NCBI RefSeq assembly: GCF_029945535.1
Contig: NZ_JAQSCU010000013.1
Location: 63,522-127,521, forward strand
Source of the DNA: Methylotenera sp.
Lineage (GTDB): Bacteria > Pseudomonadota > Gammaproteobacteria > Burkholderiales > Methylophilaceae
Direction of reading: 5' to 3'
DNA: 64,000 bases
Every line of letters begins with the position of its first letter. The first letter of the stretch is position 1. Of the stretch, positions 44,937 through 55,425 are shown piece by piece. The notes below the pieces were generated by a model that was not told the DNA's origin, did not search any database, and was given only the letters and a program-made list of their open reading frames with translations. A program made the position numbers and the translations under genes.

Positions 44937-46826
44937 TTATAAGTTGATTGAATCTAAGTTTTTACCGCTTAATGCATGGCTCACGCTAGCATTCATGCGA
45001 GCTGCAGCAAATGCTTCGGTCGCGTGATTTAAAGCATCTACAGCTTTATTAATGGCGGCAGCATCTTCAGCTTGGCTAATCGTTTGCAGATTTTGTATTT
45101 CAGTTTCTATGGCTTGCTTTTCCTGTTCACTTATCAAGTGGCTGTCCGCTGCTAGTGCTAACGTGACTGAATTAATAATGGCACCTGCCGATACGCGAGC
45201 CTCAGCCAGCATACGTGCCACTTTGTCAGCTTCTGCACTGCCGAATGATGATTTCAGCATATGCGTGATTTCATCTTCGCTCAGTCCATACGATGGTTTA
45301 ACGACTACATGCGCTTCAACACCGTTCGTTTGCTCACGAGCACTGACGGAAAGTAAGCCATCAGCATCTACCTGAAAAGTCACGCGTATACGTGCTGCGC
45401 CTGCCGCCATTGGTGGAATGCCGCGTAGCTCAAAACGTGCTAGGGAACGACAGTCGGCTACCAACTCGCGCTCGCCTTGCACCACTTGTATGCTCATGGC
45501 CGTTTGACCATCTTTGTAAGTGGTAAAGTCTTGCGCACGGGCAACGGGCAACGTGCTATTGCGTGGGATAATTCTTTCCACCAAGCCGCCCATAGTTTCT
45601 AAACCTAAAGAAAGCGGGGTCACATCCAATAACAACAAGTCATCTTCGCTGCGGTTACCTACTAAGGCATTCGCTTGAATTGCTGCACCGAGTGCAACCA
45701 CTTTGTCTGGGTCTAAATTTGTCAGAGGCGTTTGTTTAAAGTACTCTTCAACAGCATGTCTCACTTGTGGCATGCGTGTAGCACCGCCAACTAATACAAC
45801 GCCTTTAATATCTTCGAGCGTAAGTTGTGCATCGCGCATGGCTTTACGAGTAGGTGCAAGCGTTTTAATCACCAACTGCTGTGTGAACTCTACAAATTGA
45901 GTCGCGCTAAGCGTTACATCAACTAACAACCCATTATTCAAGCGGCACACAATCTGCGCTTCATGGTTATCTGTTAACCATTCTTTTGCCTGACGCGCCT
46001 TGGTCAATAGCAAGCGTGTGTCGTTCTCACTTAGAGGATTAAAGTCACTGGTACTTTCTCTAATTCTATCTAATACCCAGCAATAAATGCGGTGGTCGAA
46101 ATCGTCACCACCAAGTGCAGAATCACCATTTGTCGCAAGCACTTCAAACACGCCTTTGGTCAGCTTGAGTATCGATACATCAAAGGTGCCTCCACCTAAA
46201 TCATAAATGACAAATGTGCCTTCCGCAGCGTTGTCTAAGCCATAAGCCACAGCAGCAGCGGTAGGTTCATTCAGTAGACGTAACACATTCAATCCAGCTA
46301 AGCGTGCGGCATCTTTTGTAGCTTGGCGCTGTGCATCATCAAAGTAGGCTGGCACTGTAATCACTACACCAATTAAATCGCCGCCAAGTGATTTCTCAGC
46401 GCGGGCTTTAAGTGTTTTCAAGATTTCAGCAGAGATTTCTACTGGCGTTTTTAAACCAGCGCGGGTTTGAATTTGTAATAGTTTGGTGGCGTTTGAGCTA
46501 TCTACAAAGTTATATGGAATGTGTGCTCTGTCTGCAATATCCTTTAGACTGCGTCCCATAAAACGCTTGGCTGAGGCAATGGTATTGACAGGATCCGCAC
46601 TTTGTTGAGCTTGCGCATCGTGTCCAACAACTACGTCACCCTCGGGCATATAACGCACTACGGACGGCAATAGCGCATGACCATGCTCATCTTGCAGTAC
46701 AGTAGCCATCCCACTTTTAACTGTGGCCACTAGAGAGTTTGTGGTGCCAAGGTCTATACCCACTGCCAACTTGTGTTGGTGTGGTGCGGCACTCATGCCA
46801 GGTTCGGATATTTGCAGTAATGCCAT
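44937..46826 (-). CDS. hscA: Fe-S assembly chaperone HscA
   Basis: A 629-residue specialised Hsp70. The nucleotide-binding domain has [27 protein letters not shown] and [13 protein letters not shown]; the substrate-binding domain and helical lid follow. It acts with HscB on IscU (LPPVK motif) to transfer clusters. The short C-terminus ending in DSINL lacks the EEVD of some DnaK proteins. It is 29 bases after hscB. DnaK is excluded by context and by the shorter length. Confidence 0.96.
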   Translation of the reverse strand: MALLQISEPGMSAAPHQHKLAVGIDLGTTNSLVATVKSGMATVLQDEHGHALLPSVVRYMPEGDVVVGHDAQAQQSADPVNTIASAKRFMGRSLKDIADRAHIPYNFVDSSNATKLLQIQTRAGLKTPVEISAEILKTLKARAEKSLGGDLIGVVITVPAYFDDAQRQATKDAARLAGLNVLRLLNEPTAAAVAYGLDNAAEGTFVIYDLGGGTFDVSILKLTKGVFEVLATNGDSALGGDDFDHRIYCWVLDRIRESTSDFNPLSENDTRLLLTKARQAKEWLTDNHEAQIVCRLNNGLLVDVTLSATQFVEFTQQLVIKTLAPTRKAMRDAQLTLEDIKGVVLVGGATRMPQVRHAVEEYFKQTPLTNLDPDKVVALGAAIQANALVGNRSEDDLLLLDVTPLSLGLETMGGLVERIIPRNSTLPVARAQDFTTYKDGQTAMSIQVVQGERELVADCRSLARFELRGIPPMAAGAARIRVTFQVDADGLLSVSAREQTNGVEAHVVVKPSYGLSEDEITHMLKSSFGSAEADKVARMLAEARVSAGAIINSVTLALAADSHLISEQEKQAIETEIQNLQTISQAEDAAAINKAVDALNHATEAFAAARMNASVSHALSGKNLDSINL

Positions 46827-46855
46827 TAGATAATTGCCATCAGTTTATTGCTATC

Positions 46856-47377
46856 TTAAATGTCTATTTGTTCTATTGCGCGATTAATGTCTTCAGACAC
46901 TTTATCGATAAAAATGAGCTTACGAGTGGCATCAGTGGCAGCGGTATAATCTTTCTGCACATCTAGCAAACTAGTTAAGCTATCTTGCAAGCTTTTTGCT
47001 TCAACTCGAATTTCAGCTAATAAGCTATCTAAAGCAGTGATATCTTTAGCCGATACTGCATCTTCCGTCGCTTCACGCCATTCCATTTGCTGCATCAAAA
47101 AGTCTGTAGGCATGGCTGTATTAGTTTCGCTAATCGCAGTGATGCCTTGCAATTCTAATAGATATTTAGCGCGATTAGCCGGATTTTTAAGGCTTAGATA
47201 AGCTTCATTTGCTAGCGTTGCTTGTTGCATGGCACTTAACTTTTCTGCTGCTGGAGCAGTCACAAACCTGTCTGGGTGAGACTCAGATTGTATCTTGCGA
47301 AAATTGCTTTCTAGTGCGGCTAACTCAATATTAAAAATTGGTTCAAGTCCAAACAACTCAAAGTAATTCAAACTCAC
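46856..47377 (-). CDS. hscB: Fe-S co-chaperone HscB
   Basis: A 173-residue J-domain protein. The N-terminal [14 protein letters not shown] start and the HPD motif in ESHPDRF (about 32-38) are typical, followed by the three-helix IscU-binding C-terminal domain. It delivers IscU to HscA and stimulates ATPase activity. Its ATG overlaps the iscA stop by four bases. Length matches the E. coli protein. Confidence 0.94.
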   Translation of the reverse strand: MSLNYFELFGLEPIFNIELAALESNFRKIQSESHPDRFVTAPAAEKLSAMQQATLANEAYLSLKNPANRAKYLLELQGITAISETNTAMPTDFLMQQMEWREATEDAVSAKDITALDSLLAEIRVEAKSLQDSLTSLLDVQKDYTAATDATRKLIFIDKVSEDINRAIEQIDI

Positions 47378-47697
47378 ACTGTAAAGCTTTCACCGCAACC
47401 ACATTCGTCTTTCACGTTGGGATTGTTAAACTTAAAGCCTTCATTTAAGCCTTCTTTGGTAAAGTCTAATTCTGTACCATCGATGTAAACAAGGCTCTTA
47501 GGGTCAACAATCACTTTAACGCCGTGACTTTCAAACGTGGTGTCTTCTGGATGCATCTCATCTACAAACTCCAGTGTATACGCCATACCTGAACAGCCTG
47601 TAGTTTTCACGCCCAAACGTAGGCCAATGCCTTTGCCGCGATTGGCAAGGAATTTTTCTACGCGGTTAGCCGCGGTTTCTGTCAGTGATATTGCCAT
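47374..47697 (-). CDS. iscA: A-type iron-sulfur carrier IscA
   Basis: A 107-residue A-type carrier. The three conserved cysteines are Cys35 (TTGCSGMAY) and Cys99 and Cys101 (DECGCGESF). It receives and passes on iron or [4Fe-4S] clusters. It lies three bases after iscU and overlaps hscB. ErpA is an alternative of similar sequence, but operon context favours IscA. Confidence 0.94.
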   Translation of the reverse strand: MAISLTETAANRVEKFLANRGKGIGLRLGVKTTGCSGMAYTLEFVDEMHPEDTTFESHGVKVIVDPKSLVYIDGTELDFTKEGLNEGFKFNNPNVKDECGCGESFTV

Positions 47698-47700
47698 AGA

Positions 47701-48096
47701 TTACGCAGTCACTTTCGCGGCTTGTTTTGCTTTAATGTCAGCAACAGCTGCTTTAATTGCATCTTCTGCCAATACTGAACAGTGAATTTTTACTGGTGGC
47801 AATGCTAACTCTTCAGCGATTTCTGAATTCTTAATCGCATAAGCTTCTTCTATGGTGCGGCCTTTAAGCCACTCTGTTACCAAAGAGCTAGACGCAATGG
47901 CTGAACCACAACCGTAAGTCTTGAATTTAGCATCTTCAATAATGCCGCTATCATTCACTTTAATCATTAATTTCATTACATCGCCACAAGCTGGCGCGCC
48001 AACCATACCAGTACCTACGTTTGGATCGTTTTTGTCTAACGTACCAACGTTACGCGGGTTTTCGTAGTGGTCTAAAACTTTGTCTGAATATGCCAT
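47701..48096 (-). CDS. iscU: Iron-sulfur scaffold protein IscU
   Basis: A 131-residue scaffold. Ligands Cys37, Asp39 (APACGD), Cys63 (YGCGSA), His105 and Cys106 (KIHCSVLAE) are all present, and the LPPVK HscA-recognition motif is at 99-103. Clusters are built here with sulfur from IscS. It starts 12 bases after the iscS stop with a GAGGAG-like ribosome-binding site. Confidence 0.97.
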   Translation of the reverse strand: MAYSDKVLDHYENPRNVGTLDKNDPNVGTGMVGAPACGDVMKLMIKVNDSGIIEDAKFKTYGCGSAIASSSLVTEWLKGRTIEEAYAIKNSEIAEELALPPVKIHCSVLAEDAIKAAVADIKAKQAAKVTA

Positions 48097-48108
48097 TTTC
48101 GTACTCCT

Positions 48109-49362
48109 CTAGTGGGCAGCCCATTGAACTTTAGAAAGATCAACGCCATCCTTAAACATTTCCCAAAGCGGGGATAATTCTCTTAATTTATCAATTTTGC
48201 TTTTCATCAAGTTGATTGTGTAATCAACGTCTTCTTCAGTCGTGAAGCGGCCAATTGAGAAGCGAATTGAACTGTGTGCTAACTCATCAGTACGACCTAA
48301 CGCACGCAATACATAGCTTGGCTCTAAACTGGCAGATGTACATGCAGAGCCGCTTGAAACAGCAATGCCTTTCACGGCCATAATCAGAGATTCACCTTCT
48401 ACATAGTTGAAACTGATATTCAAGTTATGTGGCACGCGGTGTTCTAAATCACCATTCACGTAAACTTCTTCCATGGTTTCTAGTCCATGCAACAATTTAT
48501 CGCGTAAGCGGCGAATGCGTGCGTTTTCCAAATCCATTTCTTCGCGAGCAATTCTAAACGCTTCGCCCATACCAACGATTTGATGCGTTGCTAATGTACC
48601 TGAACGCATTCCACGCTCATGACCACCACCGTGCATTTGCGCTTCAATACGAATACGTGGTTTACGGCGAACATACAAAGCGCCAATGCCTTTAGGGCCG
48701 TAAGTTTTATGTGCACTGAAGCTCATTAAGTCGACAGGTAATTTTTCTAGATCAATATGTATTTTACCTGTGGCTTGCGCCGCATCTACGTGAAAAATCA
48801 CGCCATTTTCACGACAGATATTGCCGATTGCAGTAATGTCTTGAATCACGCCAATTTCATTGTTGACCAACATCACAGACGCTAACACAGTATCAGGACG
48901 AATCGCTGCTTTGAATTTCTCTAAATCTACTAAACCATTTGGTTCTGGTTCTAAAAAGGTAGCTTCAAAACCTTGGCGCTCAAGTTCACGTATTGGGTCA
49001 ATCACCGCTTTATGCTCAGTTGCTACGGTGATAATGTGTTTGCCTTTGCCGCTGTAAAAATTAGCTGCGCCTTTGATTGCAAGGTTGTTTGATTCAGTCG
49101 CACCAGACGTCCATACGATTTCGCGCGGGTCTGCACCCACTAATTTGGCGACTTCTTCACGTGCATTTTCAACGGCTTTTTCAGCAGTCCAACCATACGG
49201 ATGGCTACGTGAAGCTGGGTTGCCAAAATCTTCCGTTAAATATGGAATCATTTTTGCGGCAACGCGTGGATCCACAGGTGTAGTTGCTGAATAATCCAAA
49301 TAAATCGGATGCATACTATCCTCTGCGTGTTTTGAAACTGGCATTTCTAGTGAAGCTGACAT
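48109..49362 (-). CDS. iscS: Cysteine desulfurase IscS
   Basis: A 417-residue PLP enzyme supplying sulfur for Fe-S clusters and tRNA thiolation. PLP-binding Lys219 is in [12 protein letters not shown], with His117 (TEHKA) and Asp193 (HVDAAQ) nearby. The active-site Cys341 lies in [21 protein letters not shown]. The core starts [15 protein letters not shown]; the 16 residues before it may be real, or translation may begin at the internal ATG 49314, which has GAGGA four bases upstream. It follows a second desulfurase gene by 81 bases. Confidence 0.96.
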   Translation of the reverse strand: MSASLEMPVSKHAEDSMHPIYLDYSATTPVDPRVAAKMIPYLTEDFGNPASRSHPYGWTAEKAVENAREEVAKLVGADPREIVWTSGATESNNLAIKGAANFYSGKGKHIITVATEHKAVIDPIRELERQGFEATFLEPEPNGLVDLEKFKAAIRPDTVLASVMLVNNEIGVIQDITAIGNICRENGVIFHVDAAQATGKIHIDLEKLPVDLMSFSAHKTYGPKGIGALYVRRKPRIRIEAQMHGGGHERGMRSGTLATHQIVGMGEAFRIAREEMDLENARIRRLRDKLLHGLETMEEVYVNGDLEHRVPHNLNISFNYVEGESLIMAVKGIAVSSGSACTSASLEPSYVLRALGRTDELAHSSIRFSIGRFTTEEDVDYTINLMKSKIDKLRELSPLWEMFKDGVDLSKVQWAAH

Positions 49363-49443
49363 TCTTTTATTTATCCTTGCATTTTATTAAATCGGTTTGG
49401 GTTGTGTAGTGCCGGCTAAAAAATTCGACCTACAAAACCTTAA

Positions 49444-50598
49444 TTAAGCGGCTATCGCCGTCAATTGTTTTAATCTCAAAATTTCATTATTCAATGTGGC
49501 CAAAAAACTTGCCACTTGTGCTGCAGTGTTGTGTGCACCAAAACTAACTCTTACTGCGCCACGTGCCAAATCTGCCGGTATGCCCATCGCCAAAAGTACG
49601 TGGCTAGGTTCAGTACTGTCGCTAGAGCAAGCTGAGCCGCTAGCAACCGCGTAACCTTTACGATCTAAGGCCATGACCAGTGTTTCACCTTCAATATTGT
49701 CAATCGCAAAAAAACTCGTATTCGGTATGCGTGCTACTTGTTTGCCGAAAATACTGACATCTAATGCTTGTAAACCTTGCTCAAGCTGATTGCGTAACGC
49801 TGGAGTGTGAGCCGCAAAATTCGCCCGATTACTCATGGCTAATTCACAGGCTGCACCAAAGCCAACAATTGCCGCAACGTTTTCTGTGCCGCTGCGTAAA
49901 CCTTTTTCTTGCCCACCACCATGCAATAGTGGCTGTATATCCATTTTCTTATCTACTATCAGTGCTGCGGCACCTTGTGGGCCATGAATCTTATGACTGG
50001 AAATAGTCATTGCATTTACATTTAAATCTGCAAAATTCAGATCAATCTTACCAAGTGCTTGAACTGCGTCCGTATGCATGAACGCACCTGCACTTCGAGC
50101 CATTTCAGTAATAGAGCCAAGCTCCTGTATGACACCTGTTTCATTGTTTGCCAACATGACTGAAACCAAGCCAGTTGGTGTGTTTAACTGTAGTTTAAAT
50201 TTCTCTAAATCCACTTTTCCGTTTGCATCGACTACAATTTTTTGACTGACATAGCCATGTTGTTGCATCGCTATCGCTGGTCGAGTCACGCATGGATGCT
50301 CAATGGCGCTAGTTAAAATTTGTCGTGCAGTCGCCGCTGATTTAATTGCTGCAATGCCTTTTACTGCAAAATTATTAGCTTCAGTGCCACACGAAGTAAA
50401 TACTACTTGCGAGGTATAGGCGCCACAGGCTTCAGCTACTTGAGCTCTTGCATGTTCCACGGCATCACGCGCTGAACGACCAAAAACATGGCGACTGGTT
50501 GGGTTGCCTGCTTGGTTTGTCATCCAAGGTAACATGGCTTCCAATACGCGATTATCAAGCGCAGTAGTCGCATTATGATCAAAATAGATATTGGCCAT
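49444..50598 (-). CDS. Second cysteine desulfurase (NifS/IscS-like)
   Basis: A 384-residue class V aminotransferase-type desulfurase. PLP Lys is in TISSHKIHGPQGAAAL, and the active Cys in ASGSACSSDSTEPSHVLLAMG. Both are intact, so it is likely active. The frame extends 39 codons further upstream, but that would overlap iscR by about 98 bases and has an unrelated composition; ATG at 50598 (MANIYFDHNATT) is preferred. It sits between iscR and iscS, so it is a paralogue within the operon. Its specific acceptor is unknown. Confidence 0.9.
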   Translation of the reverse strand: MANIYFDHNATTALDNRVLEAMLPWMTNQAGNPTSRHVFGRSARDAVEHARAQVAEACGAYTSQVVFTSCGTEANNFAVKGIAAIKSAATARQILTSAIEHPCVTRPAIAMQQHGYVSQKIVVDANGKVDLEKFKLQLNTPTGLVSVMLANNETGVIQELGSITEMARSAGAFMHTDAVQALGKIDLNFADLNVNAMTISSHKIHGPQGAAALIVDKKMDIQPLLHGGGQEKGLRSGTENVAAIVGFGAACELAMSNRANFAAHTPALRNQLEQGLQALDVSIFGKQVARIPNTSFFAIDNIEGETLVMALDRKGYAVASGSACSSDSTEPSHVLLAMGIPADLARGAVRVSFGAHNTAAQVASFLATLNNEILRLKQLTAIAA

Positions 50599-50617
50599 TG
50601 CTAAAGTATCGTGAGTG

Positions 50618-51148
50618 CTAAACGACTGCAGCCTCGATAGCTGAACCTTTCTGGCTGCAAGCGCTGTTCGTGCGCGGCATAATGGTAACTTTTTTATCTG
50701 ATGTCTGTGACGCAACCATATCGGCTAAGCTTACGCCGGCAAGGTAATCTAAAATCTTCGTGTTGAGCGTAGACCATAAGTCGTGCGTCATACAGCGACC
50801 TTCATCTTTACAGTTTTCTTGGCCACCGCAGTGCGTTGCGTCGATTTGTTCATCTACCGCATTGATGATTTCAGCTACTGAAATATCTGCATAGTTTTTT
50901 GCAAGCTTGTAGCCGCCGCCAGGTCCGCGCACACTGTTCACTAAGCCTTGACGGCGCAAGCGGCTGAATAGTTGCTCTAAATATGAAAGTGAAATGCTTT
51001 GACGTTCGCTAATACCTGCGAGTGTCACGGGTTTAATTTCATTAAGCTCACTACCTGCAATCTTACTCTCGCTATTAGCTAGCGCCTCGTGCAAGGCTAA
51101 GTCCAGCATCGCAGTCACAGCAAAACGACCTTTTGTTGTAAGTTTCAT
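50618..51148 (-). CDS. iscR: Fe-S cluster regulator IscR
   Basis: A 176-residue Rrf2-family regulator. The winged helix (about 1-75) includes [21 protein letters not shown] and VRGPGGGY. The [2Fe-2S] ligands are Cys107, Cys113, Cys119 and His122, spaced as in E. coli IscR. Holo-IscR represses its own operon at type 1 sites; apo-IscR acts at type 2 sites. It is the first gene of the operon, 25-30 bases after a promoter with a type-1-like site. Confidence 0.95.
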   Translation of the reverse strand: MKLTTKGRFAVTAMLDLALHEALANSESKIAGSELNEIKPVTLAGISERQSISLSYLEQLFSRLRRQGLVNSVRGPGGGYKLAKNYADISVAEIINAVDEQIDATHCGGQENCKDEGRCMTHDLWSTLNTKILDYLAGVSLADMVASQTSDKKVTIMPRTNSACSQKGSAIEAAVV

Positions 51149-51178
51149 TAGTAAATAGCACCTATATAATTACAGGCA

Positions 51179-51212
51179 ATTTTATAATACCTGATAACTT
51201 TAGTCAACTATT
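51179..51212 (-). promoter_or_regulatory. isc promoter with overlapping IscR type-1-like site
   Basis: On the minus strand, TTGACT (51207-51202) and TAAAAT (51184-51179) are separated by 17 bases. The segment 51212-51187, reading AATAGTTGACTAAAG then TTATCAGGTAT, resembles the E. coli type 1 IscR consensus (ATAGTTGAC ... GTCGGGTAT) and covers the -35, which fits autorepression. Confidence 0.75.
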
Positions 51213-51309
51213 AGCCCATTTAAGTTCACTCGATTACACAACTCATTTAAGTTGCTTAATAATCCAAATGTAAGGAAATTTATTGATGACTAGTGACTTT
51301 TCTAGGTGA

Positions 51310-52092
51310 TTATTCTGACGTGATTTTCTTAGTGGCTCTGCTTTTTATTGGTTGATTTACATCAAATGCCGTAGCAACCTTAGTATCACTAGTTTCATCA
51401 TTACTAAGCGCTTGTAGCTGCAATGTTAATTCAGCTAATTTAGCATCTTGTGCTGCACTGTGTTCTAGCAATACCTGTAGCGCCTTAGACATTGCTTCAT
51501 GATTAAACTTATCGTTATCGTCAATTACCGCATAAGCCGTAAAGCTGGCGCTTTTGCTAGACTCTTCTTTATTGGCTTTCTCTTCTTCTAAAATCCGCGC
51601 TGGTATACCAACAGCTGTAGCATTGGCAGGTACATCTTTAACCACAACTGCATTTGAGCCGATTTTCGCACCAGTTCCTACGGTAATTGGACCGAGCACT
51701 TTTGCGCCAGCACCAATCACCACGCCACTTTCAAGCGTCGGGTGACGTTTACCTTTGTTCCATGAAGTGCCTCCTAATGTGACACCATGGTAAAGCGTGC
51801 AATCATCACCAATCACTGCCGTTTCGCCAACGACTACGCCCATGCCGTGGTCAATAAATACACGGCGACCAATTGTGGCGCCTGGGTGAATCTCAATACC
51901 TGTGAGCCAGCGAGCTAGATGCGAATTAAAGCGCGCAAGCCAATATAAGTGCTGCTTCCATAGCCAATGTGATAGGCGGTGCATCAGCAACGCATGTACG
52001 CCAGGGTAAGTTGTAAGGATTTCCCAATGTGTGCGCGCCGCAGGGTCGCGCTCGAACACGATGGAGATGTCTTCTTTTAAGTGATTGAACAT
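51310..52092 (-). CDS. cysE: Serine O-acetyltransferase
   Basis: A 260-residue CysE making O-acetylserine for cysteine synthesis. The N-terminal helical part contains [24 protein letters not shown]. The left-handed beta-helix of hexapeptide repeats has [27 protein letters not shown] and [16 protein letters not shown]. The C-terminus is a long charged tail of about 90 residues rich in Ala, Lys and Gln, beyond the catalytic core. It lies between iscR and trmJ on the same strand; cysteine feeds IscS, so context agrees. Confidence 0.94.
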   Translation of the reverse strand: MFNHLKEDISIVFERDPAARTHWEILTTYPGVHALLMHRLSHWLWKQHLYWLARFNSHLARWLTGIEIHPGATIGRRVFIDHGMGVVVGETAVIGDDCTLYHGVTLGGTSWNKGKRHPTLESGVVIGAGAKVLGPITVGTGAKIGSNAVVVKDVPANATAVGIPARILEEEKANKEESSKSASFTAYAVIDDNDKFNHEAMSKALQVLLEHSAAQDAKLAELTLQLQALSNDETSDTKVATAFDVNQPIKSRATKKITSE

Positions 52093-52192
52093 AGCGATAT
52101 TATGCCATAACTTGTAATGTCGATTGCTTTAAAAGCAATGAATATGCTGGCATTGATGAACTTATGTTGAGTGATGTGTAACTCAGATTTAA

Positions 52193-52966
52193 TTAATACT
52201 TAGTATGTTTTTTCGGTTCTATCGTTAACGTTAGAATACCTCTAAGCAAGTTAACTTCTTCTTTTTCTAGCTTGGCGCGGGCATAGATACGACGTATACG
52301 CTCGCTGAGTTTCTTGGGAGCGTTGGGGTTGAGGTAGCCGATTTTAATGAGGGTATCTTCCAGATGCGCATATAAACCTTCTAACGCTTCATTGGTGGCG
52401 TATTCGGTTGGCGTGGTTTCATCCAGCTTACCTTCAAGCACAGCCATACGTATTTCGTAACACATGACTTGCACTGCGGCGGCTAGATTCAGCGAAGAAT
52501 ATTCAGGGTTTGCTGGAATCATGGCAAGTAGTTGGCAGCAATCCAATTCAGCGTTCGAAAGACCGCTCATTTCTGTGCCGAATACCAAAGCAATAGGCTG
52601 AGTAGCCGCTATTTTACTGGCTCGCAGCGCGGCTTCACGCACATTTACAAGTTCATGCGAAATTTGACGTTTACGTGCACTCATGCCGATAGCTAGCACG
52701 CAGCCTTGCAATGCTTCGCTTAAAGTTTCGGTTACGATTGCATTTTCGAGTAAATCTGCCGCGCCAGCTGAAAGGGCAGTGGCATGGGCGTCTGGAAACT
52801 TATCTGGTTTGACCAAATATAAATGCTTCAACCCCATGGTTTTCATTGCGCGTGCTGCTGAGCCAATATTCCCAGGATGACTGGTTTGGCATAGCACTAC
52901 ACGTACATTGTGTAAGGGTTCAGCTTTTGCTGAGTCTGATTTTATTGCGTCTAAATTTGCTGTCAT
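52193..52966 (-). CDS. trmJ: tRNA (cytidine/uridine-32-2'-O)-methyltransferase TrmJ
   Basis: A 257-residue SPOUT methyltransferase modifying position 32 of the anticodon loop. The N-terminal VVLCQTSHPGNIGSAARAMKTMGL and the knot region with ALVFGTEMSGLSNAEL and PANPEYSSLNLAAAVQVMCYEIR are diagnostic. A helical C-terminal extension follows. In E. coli trmJ lies beside suhB and iscR; the same neighbours appear here with cysE and two extra genes inserted. Confidence 0.94.
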   Translation of the reverse strand: MTANLDAIKSDSAKAEPLHNVRVVLCQTSHPGNIGSAARAMKTMGLKHLYLVKPDKFPDAHATALSAGAADLLENAIVTETLSEALQGCVLAIGMSARKRQISHELVNVREAALRASKIAATQPIALVFGTEMSGLSNAELDCCQLLAMIPANPEYSSLNLAAAVQVMCYEIRMAVLEGKLDETTPTEYATNEALEGLYAHLEDTLIKIGYLNPNAPKKLSERIRRIYARAKLEKEEVNLLRGILTLTIEPKKHTKY

Positions 52967-53157
52967 GACATATCACCATTAAAGTGTCATTTTATCATTC
53001 TAAACTCTGCACTATATGGATTTTGAACATTTAAATCTGCTGTATGGTCATGAAGCGTGATTAAAACTTTAATGCAGCAAAGATATTGTAAAAATTAAAT
53101 TGTTTAAATGTTAAAGGTATACTGGGGTATGGTTCGTGCAAATATTTTAGTCATAGG

Positions 53158-54210
53158 ATGATGAAGAAACTTATTTTTTTATTAAGCGTTGCGATGATTA
53201 TGTTTTCAAGTACGTTGTTTGTGAATAAGGTACTCGCAGCGGACTCTCTGATTAGACCAAGCAATGTCGCGGTAGTCGTAAATACGGCTAATAAGAATAG
53301 TCTGGCTATCGGCCAGTATTATTTAAAAGCACGCGGCATTCCGTCGAGCAATCTTATTCAAGTCAACATCCCTGGAAATCCTAAAAAGCTCACGGTTGAG
53401 CAGTTTAATCAGCTCAAGCAAGCTATTGATGAAAAACTGAAACCGGAGATGCAAGTAATCCTGCTGGTTTGGACTGCGCCTTATGCGGTGGAGTGTAACG
53501 CAATTACGTCTGCACTGACATTAGGTTTTGATGCGCAGCAGTGCAAAAAAACTTGCGACCCTGGCAAAATGAGTCCTTATTTTGATAGTGCTACGACACA
53601 GCCTGTTGATGCGGGTTTGAGGCTATCAATGATAATGCCCACGGAATCGGTGGATGAGGCAAAAGCATTGATTGATCGCGGCGTATTAAGCGGATTTATG
53701 ATGAGTGAAGCGAGCGCTTATTATTTAAATACCTCAGACAAGCTGCGCAGTTCTAGAGCTGAGTTTTTCCCAAAATCTATGCAGATTCCTGAGAGAAAGC
53801 TACAGATACAAACTTTGCAATTAGACGCAATTGAAAATATGAAAGACATCATGGTGTATGAAACTGGTCTTGCGCATGTGCCAAAGCTGGATACATTGGG
53901 ATTTATTCCTGGCGCGCTTGCGGACCATTTGACTTCATTTGGTGGAGACCTGCTCGGAGGCGGTCAAATGAGTAGCTTGAAATGGCTGGAAGCTGGCGCT
54001 ACAGCTAGCTATGGTACCGTGTCAGAGCCTTGTAATTATTGGCAAAAGTTTCCTAACCCTACCGTGCTGCTTGCGCATTATCTTTCAGGCGAAAGTGCCG
54101 TGGAAGCTTACTGGAAAAGTGTTGCATGGCCAGCGCAGGGGTTGTTTATTGGTGAGCCTTTAGCGAGTCCATACTGTAACTCTTGCAGAGTGTTGCAAAA
54201 TGTTCAGTGA
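53158..54210 (+). CDS. TIGR03790-family exported protein
   Basis: A 350-residue protein with a signal peptide (about 1-27, ending KVLA). The mature part has RPSNVAVVVNTANKNSLAIGQYYLKARGIPSSNLIQV, and the C-terminal GATASYGTVSEPCNYWQKFPNP and YWKSVAWPAQGLFIGEPLASP segments. These match a family (TIGR03790) that, from memory, occurs mainly in genomes with an exosortase/PEP-CTERM system. Function is unknown. Two adjacent ATG codons (53158, 53161) are possible starts. It is divergent from trmJ and followed by a rhomboid gene 49 bases later. Confidence 0.75.
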   Translation: MMKKLIFLLSVAMIMFSSTLFVNKVLAADSLIRPSNVAVVVNTANKNSLAIGQYYLKARGIPSSNLIQVNIPGNPKKLTVEQFNQLKQAIDEKLKPEMQVILLVWTAPYAVECNAITSALTLGFDAQQCKKTCDPGKMSPYFDSATTQPVDAGLRLSMIMPTESVDEAKALIDRGVLSGFMMSEASAYYLNTSDKLRSSRAEFFPKSMQIPERKLQIQTLQLDAIENMKDIMVYETGLAHVPKLDTLGFIPGALADHLTSFGGDLLGGGQMSSLKWLEAGATASYGTVSEPCNYWQKFPNPTVLLAHYLSGESAVEAYWKSVAWPAQGLFIGEPLASPYCNSCRVLQNVQ

Positions 54211-54259
54211 GGTTTGAGTTGGTATTTGAGTTATTAGCATTAGACACATAGGACTCCAT

Positions 54260-55300
54260 TTGCAGCCATTACACTTAACGCTGAAATCACGCGTGCCACA
54301 AGTCACGATTACCAAGCTGATCATTGCGGCAAACATTATAGTTTTTGTGGCCATGCTGTCCAAAGGCGCAGGTTTTTGGCATTCGCCCAATGCTATTCAA
54401 CTTGCTTGGGGGGCTAATTTCGGCCCAGCAACGCAAGATGGCGAGTGGTGGCGTTTATGTACGGCGATGTTTCTGCACTTTGGCATCATTCACCTGCTGG
54501 TAAATGTATGGTCGCTTTGGGATGCGGGGCAACTGGTTGAGCGCATGTATGGGCATCTTCGGTTTGCTGGCATTTACGTATTGAGTGGGTTAACTGGCAA
54601 CTTAGTGTCACTGGTTATTCAAGGGAATGCTGCGGTGTCTGGCGGTGCGTCAGGCGCTATTTTTGGCGTTTATGGCGCACTGCTGACTTTCCTCTGGCGT
54701 GAACGAGAATCGATTGCGCGTTATGAGTTTCGCTGGTTGTTCTGGGGCGCTTCGGTGTTTTCTGTGGCGACTATCGTGTTTGGTTTTATTGTGCCAGGGA
54801 TTGATAATTCCGCCCACATAGGTGGTTTTTTAACGGGTATTTTCAGTAGTATTTTACTTTCGCAATCCATTGAGGTTAAGCCTGTATCGCGCAATACTAA
54901 GTTGTTAGCTGCTGGCGTTATTGTGCTCGCCTGTGTGGTTTTGGTGCTGAATATTCCAGCACCTAAGTATCGCTGGAGTGATGAGTTGCTATTGCGTAAG
55001 AAAGTGGATGAGTTTTTATTGAAAGACCAGGCCATTAATCGCTCTTGGCTACAAATTATGCATGAGGGTAATAAAGGCGAAGCTACGTTTGATTCATTGG
55101 CGAATCATATAGATGAGGAGATTAGCGAGCCTTATGAACAAAGTTTTGAGCAATTATCACAATTGCCGAGTGACCCGGCATTGCCCTCAGCCGCTAAACT
55201 TAAAAACATATTGCAGTATGTTGAAAAAAGAAAGTCTGAGTCACAAGTGCTGGCGGATAAAATGCGAAGTAAACCTATTATGCAGCTGCCGCAACCTTAA
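54260..55300 (+). CDS. Rhomboid-family intramembrane serine protease
   Basis: A 346-residue rhomboid. The catalytic Ser131 is in GGASGAIFGVYGA and His186 in NSAHIGGFLTG. The HFGIIHLLVNVWSLWDAGQLVE loop is typical. Six spans occupy about residues 15-230, and a hydrophilic C-terminal region of about 110 residues with a Glu/Lys-rich helix follows. The start is TTG, with AGGA about seven bases upstream. It may be in one operon with the TIGR03790 gene. Its substrates are unknown. Confidence 0.88.
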   Translation: MQPLHLTLKSRVPQVTITKLIIAANIIVFVAMLSKGAGFWHSPNAIQLAWGANFGPATQDGEWWRLCTAMFLHFGIIHLLVNVWSLWDAGQLVERMYGHLRFAGIYVLSGLTGNLVSLVIQGNAAVSGGASGAIFGVYGALLTFLWRERESIARYEFRWLFWGASVFSVATIVFGFIVPGIDNSAHIGGFLTGIFSSILLSQSIEVKPVSRNTKLLAAGVIVLACVVLVLNIPAPKYRWSDELLLRKKVDEFLLKDQAINRSWLQIMHEGNKGEATFDSLANHIDEEISEPYEQSFEQLSQLPSDPALPSAAKLKNILQYVEKRKSESQVLADKMRSKPIMQLPQP

Positions 55301-55425
55301 AATATCTGTTTGCGCCAAAACTTTAAATTACTCAGGTCAATATCGTTCATGGCAATTGGTGAATACGTGAAATAGTATTAAAATGCTGACTTATCAGTTC
55401 TTTAACATGAATTTAAAGCTTGAGT

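Noticed and set aside
50599-50715. Longer N-terminus for the second cysteine desulfurase
   Set aside because: It would overlap iscR by about 98 bases and has no similarity to desulfurases; the ATG at 50598 starts the conserved FDHNATT region.
52965-52990. ATGACA ... TGTCAT near the trmJ start as a PHO box
   Set aside because: The halves are inverted rather than direct repeats and overlap the start codon.
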